DNA of 38,544 nt, taken from the NCBI RefSeq assembly GCF_014651135.1, contig NZ_BMWH01000043.1, forward strand, positions 1-38,544, given 5' to 3'. A program made the position numbers and the translations under genes. This document shows positions 32,430-38,544 of this stretch, in pieces. This stretch comes from Streptomyces echinoruber. Its GTDB lineage: Bacteria > Actinomycetota > Actinomycetes > Streptomycetales > Streptomycetaceae. How positions within the stretch are numbered: the stretch's first letter is position 1; each line of letters opens with the position of its first letter. The notes below the pieces were generated by a model. The model saw only the letters and a list, made by a program, of their open reading frames with translations, was not told where the DNA came from and ran no database searches.

Positions 32430-33295
32430 CGGACCGCGCGCTCCGCGTCGTACGGGCCGGAGCACTGACCACCGTGCAGGACCGGGGACGGCCCGGGCAC
32501 GCGCACCTCGGCGTGCCCCGCTCCGGGGCGCTGGACGCGCCCGCGGCGGCGCTCGTCAACCGGCTGGTGGGCAATCCGCCGGAGGCGGCCGTCCTGGAGA
32601 CCACCCTCACCGGCTGCGCCCTGCGGCCCCGCTGCACGGTCACCGTGGCGGTGGGCGGCGCCCCCTGCCCGGTCACGGTGGACGGCCGGCCGGTGGCGTG
32701 GGGGGCGCCGGTGCACGTCCCGGCCGGGGCGCTGCTGGACGTCGGGGCGGTCACCGCGGGCGTGCGCAGCTACGTCGCCGTCTCCGGCGGCATCGCCGTC
32801 GAGCCGGTGCTGGGCAGCCGCTCCACGGACCTGCTGTCGGGGCTGGGCCCGCCGCCGCTCACCGACGGCATGGTCCTGCCCCTGGGCCGCCGGACCGGGC
32901 CGCACGCGCGCGTGGACGTCGCCCCGCAGCCGTCTCCCCCGGCGGAGCTGGTGCTGCGCGTCACCCTCGGCCCGCGCGACGACTGGTTCACCCCGCGGGC
33001 CGTGCGCGTCTTCACCTCCCACGCCTTCCGCGTGTCCCCCGCGAGCAACCGCATCGGCCTGCGCACGGAGGGACCCGCCCTGGAGCGGGCCCGACCGGGT
33101 GAACTGCCCAGCGAGGGCATGACCCTGGGCGCCGTCCAGGTGCCGCCGGACGGCCGGCCGGTGGTGTTCCTGCCCGACCATCCGACCACCGGCGGCTACC
33201 CGGTGATCGCGGTGGTCCGCACCGCCGACCTCCCGGCCCTCGCCCAGGCGGTGCCGGGCACCCCGGTCCGCTTCGTGGCGGTGCGCCGCCGGTGA
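32426..33295 (+). CDS. pxpC: 5-oxoprolinase subunit C (KipA family)
   Basis: A 289-aa biotin-dependent-carboxylase-like subunit of PxpABC. Signature segments are TTVQDRGRPGHAHLGVPRSG near the start, YVAVSGGIAVEPVLGSRSTD, SNRIGLRTEGP and the C-terminal DHPTTGGYPVIAVV. It is translationally coupled to pxpB by ATGA overlap and is the last gene of the operon. The 3' flank (33296 onward) is repetitive GC-rich DNA without a clear T-run terminator. Confidence 0.95.
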   Translation: MTDRALRVVRAGALTTVQDRGRPGHAHLGVPRSGALDAPAAALVNRLVGNPPEAAVLETTLTGCALRPRCTVTVAVGGAPCPVTVDGRPVAWGAPVHVPAGALLDVGAVTAGVRSYVAVSGGIAVEPVLGSRSTDLLSGLGPPPLTDGMVLPLGRRTGPHARVDVAPQPSPPAELVLRVTLGPRDDWFTPRAVRVFTSHAFRVSPASNRIGLRTEGPALERARPGELPSEGMTLGAVQVPPDGRPVVFLPDHPTTGGYPVIAVVRTADLPALAQAVPGTPVRFVAVRRR

Positions 33296-33528
33296 GCCGT
33301 GCGCCGCGGCCGCGCGCCCGTCCCGGCACGCGGCCGTGGGCCGGGACGGGCCGGTGGGCCGGGACGGGCCGAGCACGGCACCCGGGTCGGGCAGGCGGAC
33401 AGACAGGCGGGCAGGCGGTGAGCGGGACCGCGCCGCGGGCGGTGAGGCCCGCGTACGCCGTGCTGAGTGCGCCGTGCCGAGGCGGGCGGGCCGGGCGGGC
33501 CGGGGCGCGGTGCGGTGGCGTCGGCCTC
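33296..33528. other. gene-free repetitive DNA after pxpC
   Basis: No gene seen. Contains the direct repeat GGGCCGGGACGGGCCG (about 33347-33371) and GGCAGGCGGACAGACAGGCGG-like repeats (about 33398-33420). On the minus strand it follows the glycosyltransferase fragment and shows no recognisable continuation of that protein. Confidence 0.55.
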
Positions 33529-33666
33529 GGCGCGGGCGGCGGTGGCCGGTGCGAAGACGAGGGGCGTGTGACCGCGAGCGACGAGGTGCCTCGCGGTCTG
33601 GAGCGCGCAGTGGGCCACGCCGTTCACATCGGGGGGAAAGGATTCGGTCACGATGGCGACACGCAT
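33529..33666 (-). pseudogene. N-terminal remnant of a GT4-type glycosyltransferase
   Basis: The frame starting at ATG 33666 (minus) begins MRVAIVTESFPPDVNGVAH and runs to ARGHTPLVFAP, the conserved N-terminus of actinobacterial mannosyl/glycosyltransferases of the GT4 group, which are about 370-400 aa long. After about 46 residues the resemblance stops and the translation becomes Pro/Arg/Ala low complexity, ending at 33196 inside pxpC on the other strand. The nucleotide-sugar-binding C-terminal domain is absent. I read this as a truncated, non-functional gene left by deletion or rearrangement. The match is from memory of the family. Confidence 0.7.
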
Positions 33667-33783
33667 ACCGGTGGTGTCGCCGTGCCGGACGTGGCCGCGT
33701 CAACGTGGATCTTTCCGGACAGGGAACGTCCCATGAGCGTTGCGCTGCGCGCCCGAGCAGGCCGAACGGCGTGCACGCGCCCC

Positions 33784-33860
33784 TGACTCCCGGGTCATCC
33801 CTTGTTCATTGACTCCCAGGTCACCCCGTGTCCACTGACTCCCGGTCACCCCGTGTTCAC
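33784..33860. repeat. 25-26 bp tandem repeat, three copies
   Basis: Units beginning TGACTCCC and ending TTCAT or CAC start at 33784, 33810 and 33836, with several differences between copies. The last overlaps the TGA (33857-33859, minus) of the HEAT-repeat gene. Each unit contains a TGAC...GTCA inverted pair. Confidence 0.88.
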
Positions 33861-35275
33861 ACGGCGGGCGTGTCGGGTCCGAACCGGCTGCGCACGGCGG
33901 TCTGCACCTCGGCCTCCTCGGCCGGATCCGCGGCGAGCCGGCGCAGGCGCTCCACCACCCGGGCGTCCCCGGTCTCGGCGTGCCGGGCGGCGAGTTCCCG
34001 GGTGGACTCCTCGCAGTCCCACAGGCACTCGACGGCGAATCCGGCGGGGAAGGAGGGGTCGGTGGCGGCGAGCGCGCGGGCGGAGCGGCCGCGCAGGTGG
34101 GAGGAGGCGGTCTCGCGGTAGACGTGCCGCAGGACGGGGGCGGCGCAGTCGATGCCGAGCCGTCCGGCACCGTCGACGAGCGTCCACAGGGTGGGCGCGT
34201 CCGGGCCCTCGCTCCGTACGGCCTCGCGGAGCGCGGCCAAGACCGGGCCGCGATCCCTCCGGTCGCCGCGACAGGCCAGGACGCGCCCGGCGGCGGCTCC
34301 CAGGGCGTCGGGCCGGCCGGCCCAGCGGCGGGCCCGCTCGACGGCGGCGGCGCCGCGCATGCGTTCGAAGGCGTCGACGGCGGCCTCGGCGACCACGGCC
34401 GGCCCGGTGACGGCGGCTTCCTCGATCAGGTCGAGGGCGGCCGGGTCGTCGGTGTCGGCCAGGTGGCGCAGGGCGGCGCAGCGGGCGCCGTCGGCGCCGT
34501 CCCGGGCGGCCCGCAGCAGCTCGGGCCGGTCCTCGGGGCCGGCCACGGCGGCCAGGCAGCGGGCGGCGGGGACGTGCAGGGCGCTGCCGCGCTCCAGGCC
34601 CTGCTGGGCCCAGTCCAGCACCGCCCGCACGCTCCAGCCGGGCCGGGGCCCCGGGGGCCGCAGCTGGCGCTGCCAGCGGTCGAAGCAGCCGGCCTCCTGG
34701 GCGACGCGCACGCGCGCGGCGACGGCCGGGCGGGGGTCGTCGGCCCACAGCCGCCAGGGCCGGGGTTCGAAGGCGTCCCGCACGGCGGCGGCGAGCTCCG
34801 CCTCGCCCTGGGGATCGGCGGGGAAGCGGGCCAGGACGGGTTCGGCGAGGGCGCGCAGGCCGGCGTCGTCGTCCCGGAGCGCCAGCTCGTCCAGGGCCCA
34901 GGCCCAGTTGGTGCCCGAGGCGGCGTAGCGGCGCAGCAGTTCCAGGGCGTCCCGGCGGCCGTAGGAGGCGAGGTGGCCGAGGACGGCGAGGGCCAGTCCG
35001 GTGCGGGACTCGTCGGTGTCGAGGACGTCCTCGGGGGCGAACAGGTGCGCCTCGACGGCGTCCAGGTCGCCGCCCAGGTCGAGGTAGAGGCGGGCGTAGT
35101 ACAGGGAGCGGTTCTCCACCTGCCAGTCGTGGCGGGGGTCGTGCAGCACGCAGTGGTCCAGTGCCGCGAGCGCCTCGGCACGCGGGGCGGTGAGCGCGTG
35201 CAGTGTGCCGTCGCCGCGGCCCCGCTGGAGCAGGCCGAGCAGCGTACCGCTGGGCGCTATGACCGGATCGAACAT
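33857..35275 (-). CDS. HEAT-repeat protein
   Basis: A 472-aa soluble protein made of repeated helical pairs of HEAT/PBS-lyase type: for example AARCLAAVAGPEDRPELL, ARCAALRHLADTDDPAALDLI, VAEAAVDAFERMRGAAAV and GRSARALAATDPSFPAGF. Such proteins are binding scaffolds without enzyme activity; no catalytic motif is seen. The ATG at 35275 is chosen over a GTG five codons earlier; GAGG lies 10 nt upstream. It stands alone, between the glycosyltransferase fragment and the ankyrin gene. Function unknown. Confidence 0.85.
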   Translation of the reverse strand: MFDPVIAPSGTLLGLLQRGRGDGTLHALTAPRAEALAALDHCVLHDPRHDWQVENRSLYYARLYLDLGGDLDAVEAHLFAPEDVLDTDESRTGLALAVLGHLASYGRRDALELLRRYAASGTNWAWALDELALRDDDAGLRALAEPVLARFPADPQGEAELAAAVRDAFEPRPWRLWADDPRPAVAARVRVAQEAGCFDRWQRQLRPPGPRPGWSVRAVLDWAQQGLERGSALHVPAARCLAAVAGPEDRPELLRAARDGADGARCAALRHLADTDDPAALDLIEEAAVTGPAVVAEAAVDAFERMRGAAAVERARRWAGRPDALGAAAGRVLACRGDRRDRGPVLAALREAVRSEGPDAPTLWTLVDGAGRLGIDCAAPVLRHVYRETASSHLRGRSARALAATDPSFPAGFAVECLWDCEESTRELAARHAETGDARVVERLRRLAADPAEEAEVQTAVRSRFGPDTPAV

Positions 35276-35671
35276 GGGAAACAGCCTCACATCAAGCGTC
35301 GACGCAACCGGGGAACCGCATTACCTGGCCGCGTGACAACACGTCGGGGCGCCCGCCGTCTCTTGCTTGCTGTAGACCATCTTCCTCTGCCTCTCGTCGG
35401 TGGCCCATGCGGACCGCATCACGGTCCGCGTGGTGCGGCATCACCTGCCCGGCCGGCGCGTCCGTGCATCACGTCGTCATGATGACGGGCGGCTTCGCCT
35501 GCCGCGACCGTATTTCCGGCGGTCTCGCACCGCCTCCCCCCGTCGTCCCCGTCGTCCCCCTCGTCCCGCGTCGCCCCGCCTCGGTCCCCGCCGTCCTCCG
35601 CGGTTCTCCGCGACTCCCCACGGTTCTCCGTCGCTTTCCGTCGTCCGGGGCCGCCGGCCGGCGCGGCCCGG
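35276..35671. other. intergenic region with inverted repeats upstream of the HEAT gene
   Basis: No gene I can support; a plus-strand frame from ATG 35407 starts MRTASRSAWCGITCPAG but decays to proline-rich filler and overlaps the ankyrin gene antisense. Two clear structures: GCGGACCG (35409-35416) with CGGTCCGC (35422-35429) around a 5-nt loop, and the palindrome CGTCAT-G-ATGACG (35475-35487). They may be operators or mRNA folds. Sequence from 35535 on is a CCCCGTCGT-type repetitive tract. Confidence 0.5.
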
Positions 35672-36064
35672 TCAGTGCGCGCCGAACAGGTCGAGCAGTT
35701 CCGTCCTGCCGAACATGCGCGCGGTGTCCACGGCGGACGGCGTGCCCGCCGCCGGATCCGCGCCGCCCTCCAGGAGGACCCTGATCACTTCCTCCTCGCC
35801 CTTGAACACCGCGCCGGCGAGCGGGGTCTGGCCGCGGTCGTTGGCCCGGTCGGCCTCGGCGCCGCGGGCCAGCAGGGCGCGCACCGTGTCGGCGTGGCCG
35901 TGGTAGGCGGCGAGCATCACGAGCGTGTCGCCGCGGTCGTTGGTGAGGTCGGCCGGAACGCCCGCGTCGACGTACGCGACGAGCGTCTCCGTCCGCCCCT
36001 GCCGGGCCAGATCGAAGATCTTGGTGGCCAGCTCCACGACCTCGGGGTCGGGGGCTTCACTCAT
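35672..36064 (-). CDS. small ankyrin-repeat protein
   Basis: A 130-aa soluble protein with three ankyrin repeats: GDTLVMLAAYHGHADTVRALLARGAEADRAND is the clearest (key residues G-D-T-L..A-A..G-H...V..L-L..G-A), followed by GQTPLAGAVFKGEEEVIRVLLEGGADP and a shortened third (TPSAVDTARMFGRTELLDLF). It is a protein-interaction module with no catalytic part. The ATG has AGAGG 11 nt upstream, and that RBS abuts a 13-copy 10-bp repeat, so repeat number could affect its expression. Confidence 0.92.
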   Translation of the reverse strand: MSEAPDPEVVELATKIFDLARQGRTETLVAYVDAGVPADLTNDRGDTLVMLAAYHGHADTVRALLARGAEADRANDRGQTPLAGAVFKGEEEVIRVLLEGGADPAAGTPSAVDTARMFGRTELLDLFGAH

Positions 36065-36080
36065 CGGCCGGTCCGCCTCT

Positions 36081-36210
36081 CACTGTCTCTCACTGTCTCT
36101 CGCTGTCTCTCGCTGTCTCTCGCTGTCTCTCGCTGTCTCTCGCTGTCTCTCGCTGTCTCTCGCTGTCTCTCGCTGTCTCTCGCTGTCTCTCGCTGTCTCT
36201 CGCTGTCTCT
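36081..36210. repeat. 10-bp minisatellite, thirteen copies, upstream of the ankyrin gene
   Basis: Two copies of CACTGTCTCT (36081-36100) are followed by eleven perfect copies of CGCTGTCTCT (36101-36210), then a degenerate GACTGTGCTC. On the minus strand this is (AGAGACAGCG)n ending directly at the ankyrin gene's ribosome binding site. The unit is not a multiple of three and is close to one DNA helical turn. It has no spacers, so it is not a CRISPR array. Confidence 0.97.
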
Positions 36211-36489
36211 GACTGTGCTCGATGGACTGGGTACGGCGGCGCGCACGCTCTGCCGTACGGGTGAATCGCCAGCGTACCGGCCCGGTCGGCCCATGACCCG
36301 GCACGCCGGAGGTAAAGATCGCCGCAGCCCCCGCCGGACGCAACCACGCTGGCCGGCCGGGCGGGAACCACTCCGTCAGCCGAGCGGAATCAGCAATTAA
36401 TCATCCATTTGCACCTTTTGTCGTATGGATACATGCTGTGACCCTGGAAGAACTCATGGTGACTGTCCCCCTCGACACCAGGAGAGCTC
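36211..36489. promoter_or_regulatory. intergenic region with AT-rich smeA promoter zone
   Basis: No gene seen. A notably AT-rich patch (about 36390-36430, with CAATTAATCATCC and TTTGCACCTTTTG) is rare in this genome and probably holds the smeA promoter: TTGCAC as -35 and ATACAT or TACATG as -10 at 14-15 nt spacing, short for a vegetative sigma factor. A developmental sigma factor or activator is plausible but no consensus is recognised. The ankyrin promoter (minus) should also lie between here and the repeat. Confidence 0.5.
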
Positions 36490-36684
36490 ATGATTCTGTC
36501 CATCTCAGGCGTCGTCCTGCTCGGCATCGTCGTCTTCATCCTGTTCCGCAAGGACGGGCTGAAGGCCTCGCACGCGATGGTCTCGGCCCTGTTCGGCTTC
36601 TACCTCGCGAGCACCGCCATCGCCCCGAGCATCAAGGCCGGCGGCGAGAGCCTGGCCGGCCTGCTCGGAGGCATCAGGTTCTGA
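36490..36684 (+). CDS. smeA: SmeA, small sporulation membrane protein
   Basis: A 64-aa membrane protein with two helices (about residues 4-19 and 30-46) joined by the basic turn FRKDGLKASH, then a short GGESLAGLLGG tail. This sequence and its place before an FtsK/SpoIIIE-like gene match SmeA of Streptomyces coelicolor, a sporulation-septum protein that brings SffA to division septa in aerial hyphae. AGGAGA lies 4 nt before the ATG. Identification is from memory of the pair; the gene is tiny but has good codon bias and a good RBS. Confidence 0.82.
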   Translation: MILSISGVVLLGIVVFILFRKDGLKASHAMVSALFGFYLASTAIAPSIKAGGESLAGLLGGIRF

Positions 36685-36733
36685 CGGACCCCGCACCCGC
36701 CTCCCCACCCGTACGCACCACCAGGAGACCGCA

Positions 36734-37009
36734 GTGGCCCGCCGTCCCCTCCCCCGCATCCTGAGCACAGGCAGCGCGCAGATCGCCCGCAGCCGGGAGC
36801 TGGCCCGGACGGCGGCCGACAGCGCCACCGACGTCCTCCATCCGCTGATCACGATCACCCGCGGACTGCGCCGGCTGGCCTCGGCCGGGCGGCGCAGGTG
36901 GGCCGACACCCCCAAGGACCGGCGCGGCCCGCTGCTGTTCCTGGTGGCCTCGGTGGTCCTGGTCGTGGCCCTTGTGCCGTACGGCCCGCTGCCGCCGTCA
37001 TCACCCTGA
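36734..37009 (+). CDS. sffA: SffA N-terminal part (membrane segment), frame-broken
   Basis: GTG start at 36734 with AGGAGA 5 nt upstream. The 91 residues comprise a basic amphipathic N-terminus and a membrane helix (LLFLVASVVLVVALVPYGPL, about 67-86), then four filler residues and TGA at 37007-37009. The natural continuation of the hydrophobic segment (AAVITLMAAAAWHGRD) lies in the -1 frame from about 36991, so this is most simply the first part of one sffA gene with a 1-bp deletion near 36989-36992. Alternatively it is a separate small protein coupled by TGATG to the next frame. Confidence 0.72.
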   Translation: MARRPLPRILSTGSAQIARSRELARTAADSATDVLHPLITITRGLRRLASAGRRRWADTPKDRRGPLLFLVASVVLVVALVPYGPLPPSSP

Positions 37010-38505
37010 TGGCGGCGGCAGCCTGGCACGGCCGCGACCGCACCCCGCCCGTCCCCGAGGGCCCCGACGACGCCCAGCTCCAGCGCCTGCGGACCCTCTA
37101 CGAGGCGCTGGTCCCCTACTTCTCCGCCCCGGAGGACCCCGACCCCCTCTACGCCCACGGCGGCGACTGGGAGAAGGCGTTCCCCGAGTACGAGTTCGAC
37201 GCCACCGGCCGGATCGGCCGCCTGGTGATCCGCTACCCGGCGTACTTCACCGACGGCGAGGCCGAGGCCCGCGCGCGCATCGAGCACCTGCTCGCCGCCA
37301 AGGCGGGCCGCGGCCGCGAGTACCACTTCGCGTGGGACGAGGAGGGCAACCAGCTCACCGTCGGCGTCCTCGCCCCCCTGCCCACCGACATCGCCGTCCA
37401 GCGCTTCGTCACCGCCCCCGGCGAGACCGTCCTCGGCTTCACCGACCCGGTGGAGGTGCAGCGCACCCTTCCGCTCACCTTCGGCGAGGGGCAGCGCGAC
37501 GTCCCGCCGGTCGTCTGGCGCACCGGGCCGCGCTCGACCGAGCCGCACCTGCTGGCCCTGGGCCAGCCCGGCAGCGGCACCTCGACGCTGCTGCGCTGCA
37601 TCGCCCTGCAGGCCCTGCAGCACGGCGACGTCCTCGTCATCGACGGCGGCGGCACCGGCGAGTACGCCTGCCTGATCGGCCGGGACGGCGTGCTGGGCGT
37701 CGAGTGCGGGCTGACCGGCGCGCTCGCCAGCCTCGAATGGGCCGCGCAGGAGACCGAGCGCCGGCTCATCGCCGCCAACAGCGCCCGCCAGGCCGGCCAT
37801 CCTCCGCCCAAGGACACCCGGCGCCCGCTGTGGATCCTGCTGGACCGGCCCACCGCGTTCGCGCACGTCGCCGCGGCCGACGGCCGTCGCGACCCGCAGT
37901 CGCTGCTGCAGGTGCCGCTGCGGCACGGCCGGGCGGCGGGCGTCACCGTCGTCGTCGCCGACCAGCTGGACTGCGTGGACGCGCTGAGCGAGGCGGTACG
38001 GCAGCACACGCGCGCGCGGGTCGTGCTCGGCCCCGCCACCGCCGAGCAGGTGCGCGCGGCGCTGGGCGCGCCCCCGCACACCACTCCCGTCGCCCACGTC
38101 CCGCCCGGCCGCGGCTACGCCCGCCTGGGCACCGGACCGGTCCACCGCCTCCAGGTCCCGGCCGCACCGGACCCGTACGACGACGCCACCAGCGAGGCGC
38201 ACCGGCAGGCGGTCACGGCCCTGCTGCCGCCGCGCACCACGCCGGCGGACGGCGAGAGCATCCCGGACGCGGCGCCGGAGCGCGCGAAGCTCTCGAAGCC
38301 GGCGCCGGAGGCGGCACAGGGCATGGAGACGGCGCAGGGGATGGAGGCGGTGCAGGGCATGGAGACGGTGCAGGGCGGGGAGCCGGCGCAGGTCTCCGGG
38401 AACGGCGGGTCCACCGAGGCCGGGGCGGCCGAGCCGGCAGGCCGGCCGGTACCGGTACTGGAGAAGCCCGAGCCCGCGGAGGCCGGGGCGGCCGAGCGGT
38501 CCTAG
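37009..38505 (+). CDS. sffA: SffA main part, FtsK/SpoIIIE-like ATPase-fold protein
   Basis: Reads from ATG 37009 (overlapping the upstream TGA as TGATG) for 498 aa. The domain resembles FtsK/SpoIIIE motor proteins: a beta-rich N-terminal region, P-loop GQPGSGTST (about 185-193; Thr191 replaces the invariant Lys), a first acidic strand LVIDGGG, and a Walker B-like WILLDRPTAF. SffA acts with SmeA at sporulation septa. The C-terminus carries hexapeptide repeats QGMETA encoded by 18-bp units, then an acidic tail. If the upstream frame change is an assembly or real 1-bp deletion, the full protein would start at 36734 and be about 590 aa. The gene ends 10 nt before a strong hairpin. Confidence 0.8.
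   Translation: MAAAAWHGRDRTPPVPEGPDDAQLQRLRTLYEALVPYFSAPEDPDPLYAHGGDWEKAFPEYEFDATGRIGRLVIRYPAYFTDGEAEARARIEHLLAAKAGRGREYHFAWDEEGNQLTVGVLAPLPTDIAVQRFVTAPGETVLGFTDPVEVQRTLPLTFGEGQRDVPPVVWRTGPRSTEPHLLALGQPGSGTSTLLRCIALQALQHGDVLVIDGGGTGEYACLIGRDGVLGVECGLTGALASLEWAAQETERRLIAANSARQAGHPPPKDTRRPLWILLDRPTAFAHVAAADGRRDPQSLLQVPLRHGRAAGVTVVVADQLDCVDALSEAVRQHTRARVVLGPATAEQVRAALGAPPHTTPVAHVPPGRGYARLGTGPVHRLQVPAAPDPYDDATSEAHRQAVTALLPPRTTPADGESIPDAAPERAKLSKPAPEAAQGMETAQGMEAVQGMETVQGGEPAQVSGNGGSTEAGAAEPAGRPVPVLEKPEPAEAGAAERS
38312..38383. repeat. 18-bp tandem repeat, four copies
   Basis: Imperfect 18-bp units (type GCGCAGGGGATGGAGACG) start at 38312, 38330, 38348 and 38366 inside the sffA 3' end, encoding QGMETA/QGMEAV hexapeptides in frame. 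Confidence 0.88.
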
Positions 38506-38515
38506 CCGCGGGGCC

Positions 38516-38544
38516 GGCCGCCCACCCGCGCCGGGTGGGCGGCC
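38516..38544 (+). terminator. sffA terminator hairpin, at the window edge
   Basis: GGCCGCCCACCC (38516-38527) and GGGTGGGCGGCC (38533-38544) form a perfect 12-bp stem with a 5-nt loop, 10 nt after the sffA stop. Whether a T run follows lies outside the window. Confidence 0.8.

Noticed and set aside
33292..33786. Plus-strand coding frame after pxpC
   Set aside because: Repetitive Gly/Arg-rich translation with no RBS, overlapping the glycosyltransferase remnant antisense.
36081..36210. CRISPR array
   Set aside because: Unit of 10 bp with no spacers and no cas genes in the window.
36061..36371. Open frames in all three minus-strand phases encoding ETARDSERQR repeats
   Set aside because: A 10-bp repeat without stop codons opens every frame; the frames have no RBS and are not proteins of a known kind.
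36983..37000. Programmed -1 ribosomal frameshift in sffA
   Set aside because: No X-XXY-YYZ slippery heptamer at the frame change; a 1-bp deletion, sequencing error or TGATG reinitiation is simpler.

Overview
The window is very GC-rich, codes densely on both strands, and carries genes typical of Streptomyces: crr-ptsI, a conservon (cvnABCD) and the sporulation pair smeA-sffA. It looks like core-chromosome sequence beside an rRNA operon. There is no tRNA, insertion sequence, integrase or CRISPR array.

Layout: the 5' end of a 16S rRNA gene and its leader (minus strand, about 1-470) face away from the PTS genes crr and ptsI (687-2888). Then come a conserved hypothetical, acetoacetyl-CoA synthetase, a GH31-like protein whose catalytic acids are missing or changed, a Nudix hydrolase and a secreted VanX-like dipeptidase. 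A non-canonical EAL/GGDEF protein lies divergent to the dipeptidase. A repeat-rich, gene-free kilobase (11954-12928) precedes glpK. The conservon (14604-19148, minus) combines a membrane histidine kinase, a roadblock protein, a DUF742 protein and a small GTPase.

The centre (20450-27717, minus) is a three-gene operon of 513, 291 and 1572 aa. The last protein is a long SMC/MukB-like ATPase. Order and sizes fit the kleisin-KITE-SMC plan of MksBEF or Wadjet JetABC, but no JetD nuclease gene is adjacent, and the SMC Walker B reads LDNP rather than LDE. This is the best candidate for an uncharacterised system.

The next block (27852-33295) is a 5-oxoproline (pyroglutamate) catabolic operon: a divergent FCD-type GntR regulator, then an MFS transporter, a DUF1445 protein and pxpA, pxpB and pxpC. 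A 19-bp palindrome fills the spacer between putative -35 and -10 elements in front of the transporter. After it lie a fragment of a glycosyltransferase gene, a HEAT-repeat protein, an ankyrin-repeat protein led by thirteen 10-bp repeats, and smeA-sffA. Here sffA is interrupted by a -1 frame change at about 36990, and its P-loop lacks the lysine.

A recurring trait is short tandem repeats (units of 9, 10, 12, 14, 18, 21 and 25-26 bp) at gene ends and in gaps. All functional statements are from reading the sequence; no database search was run.
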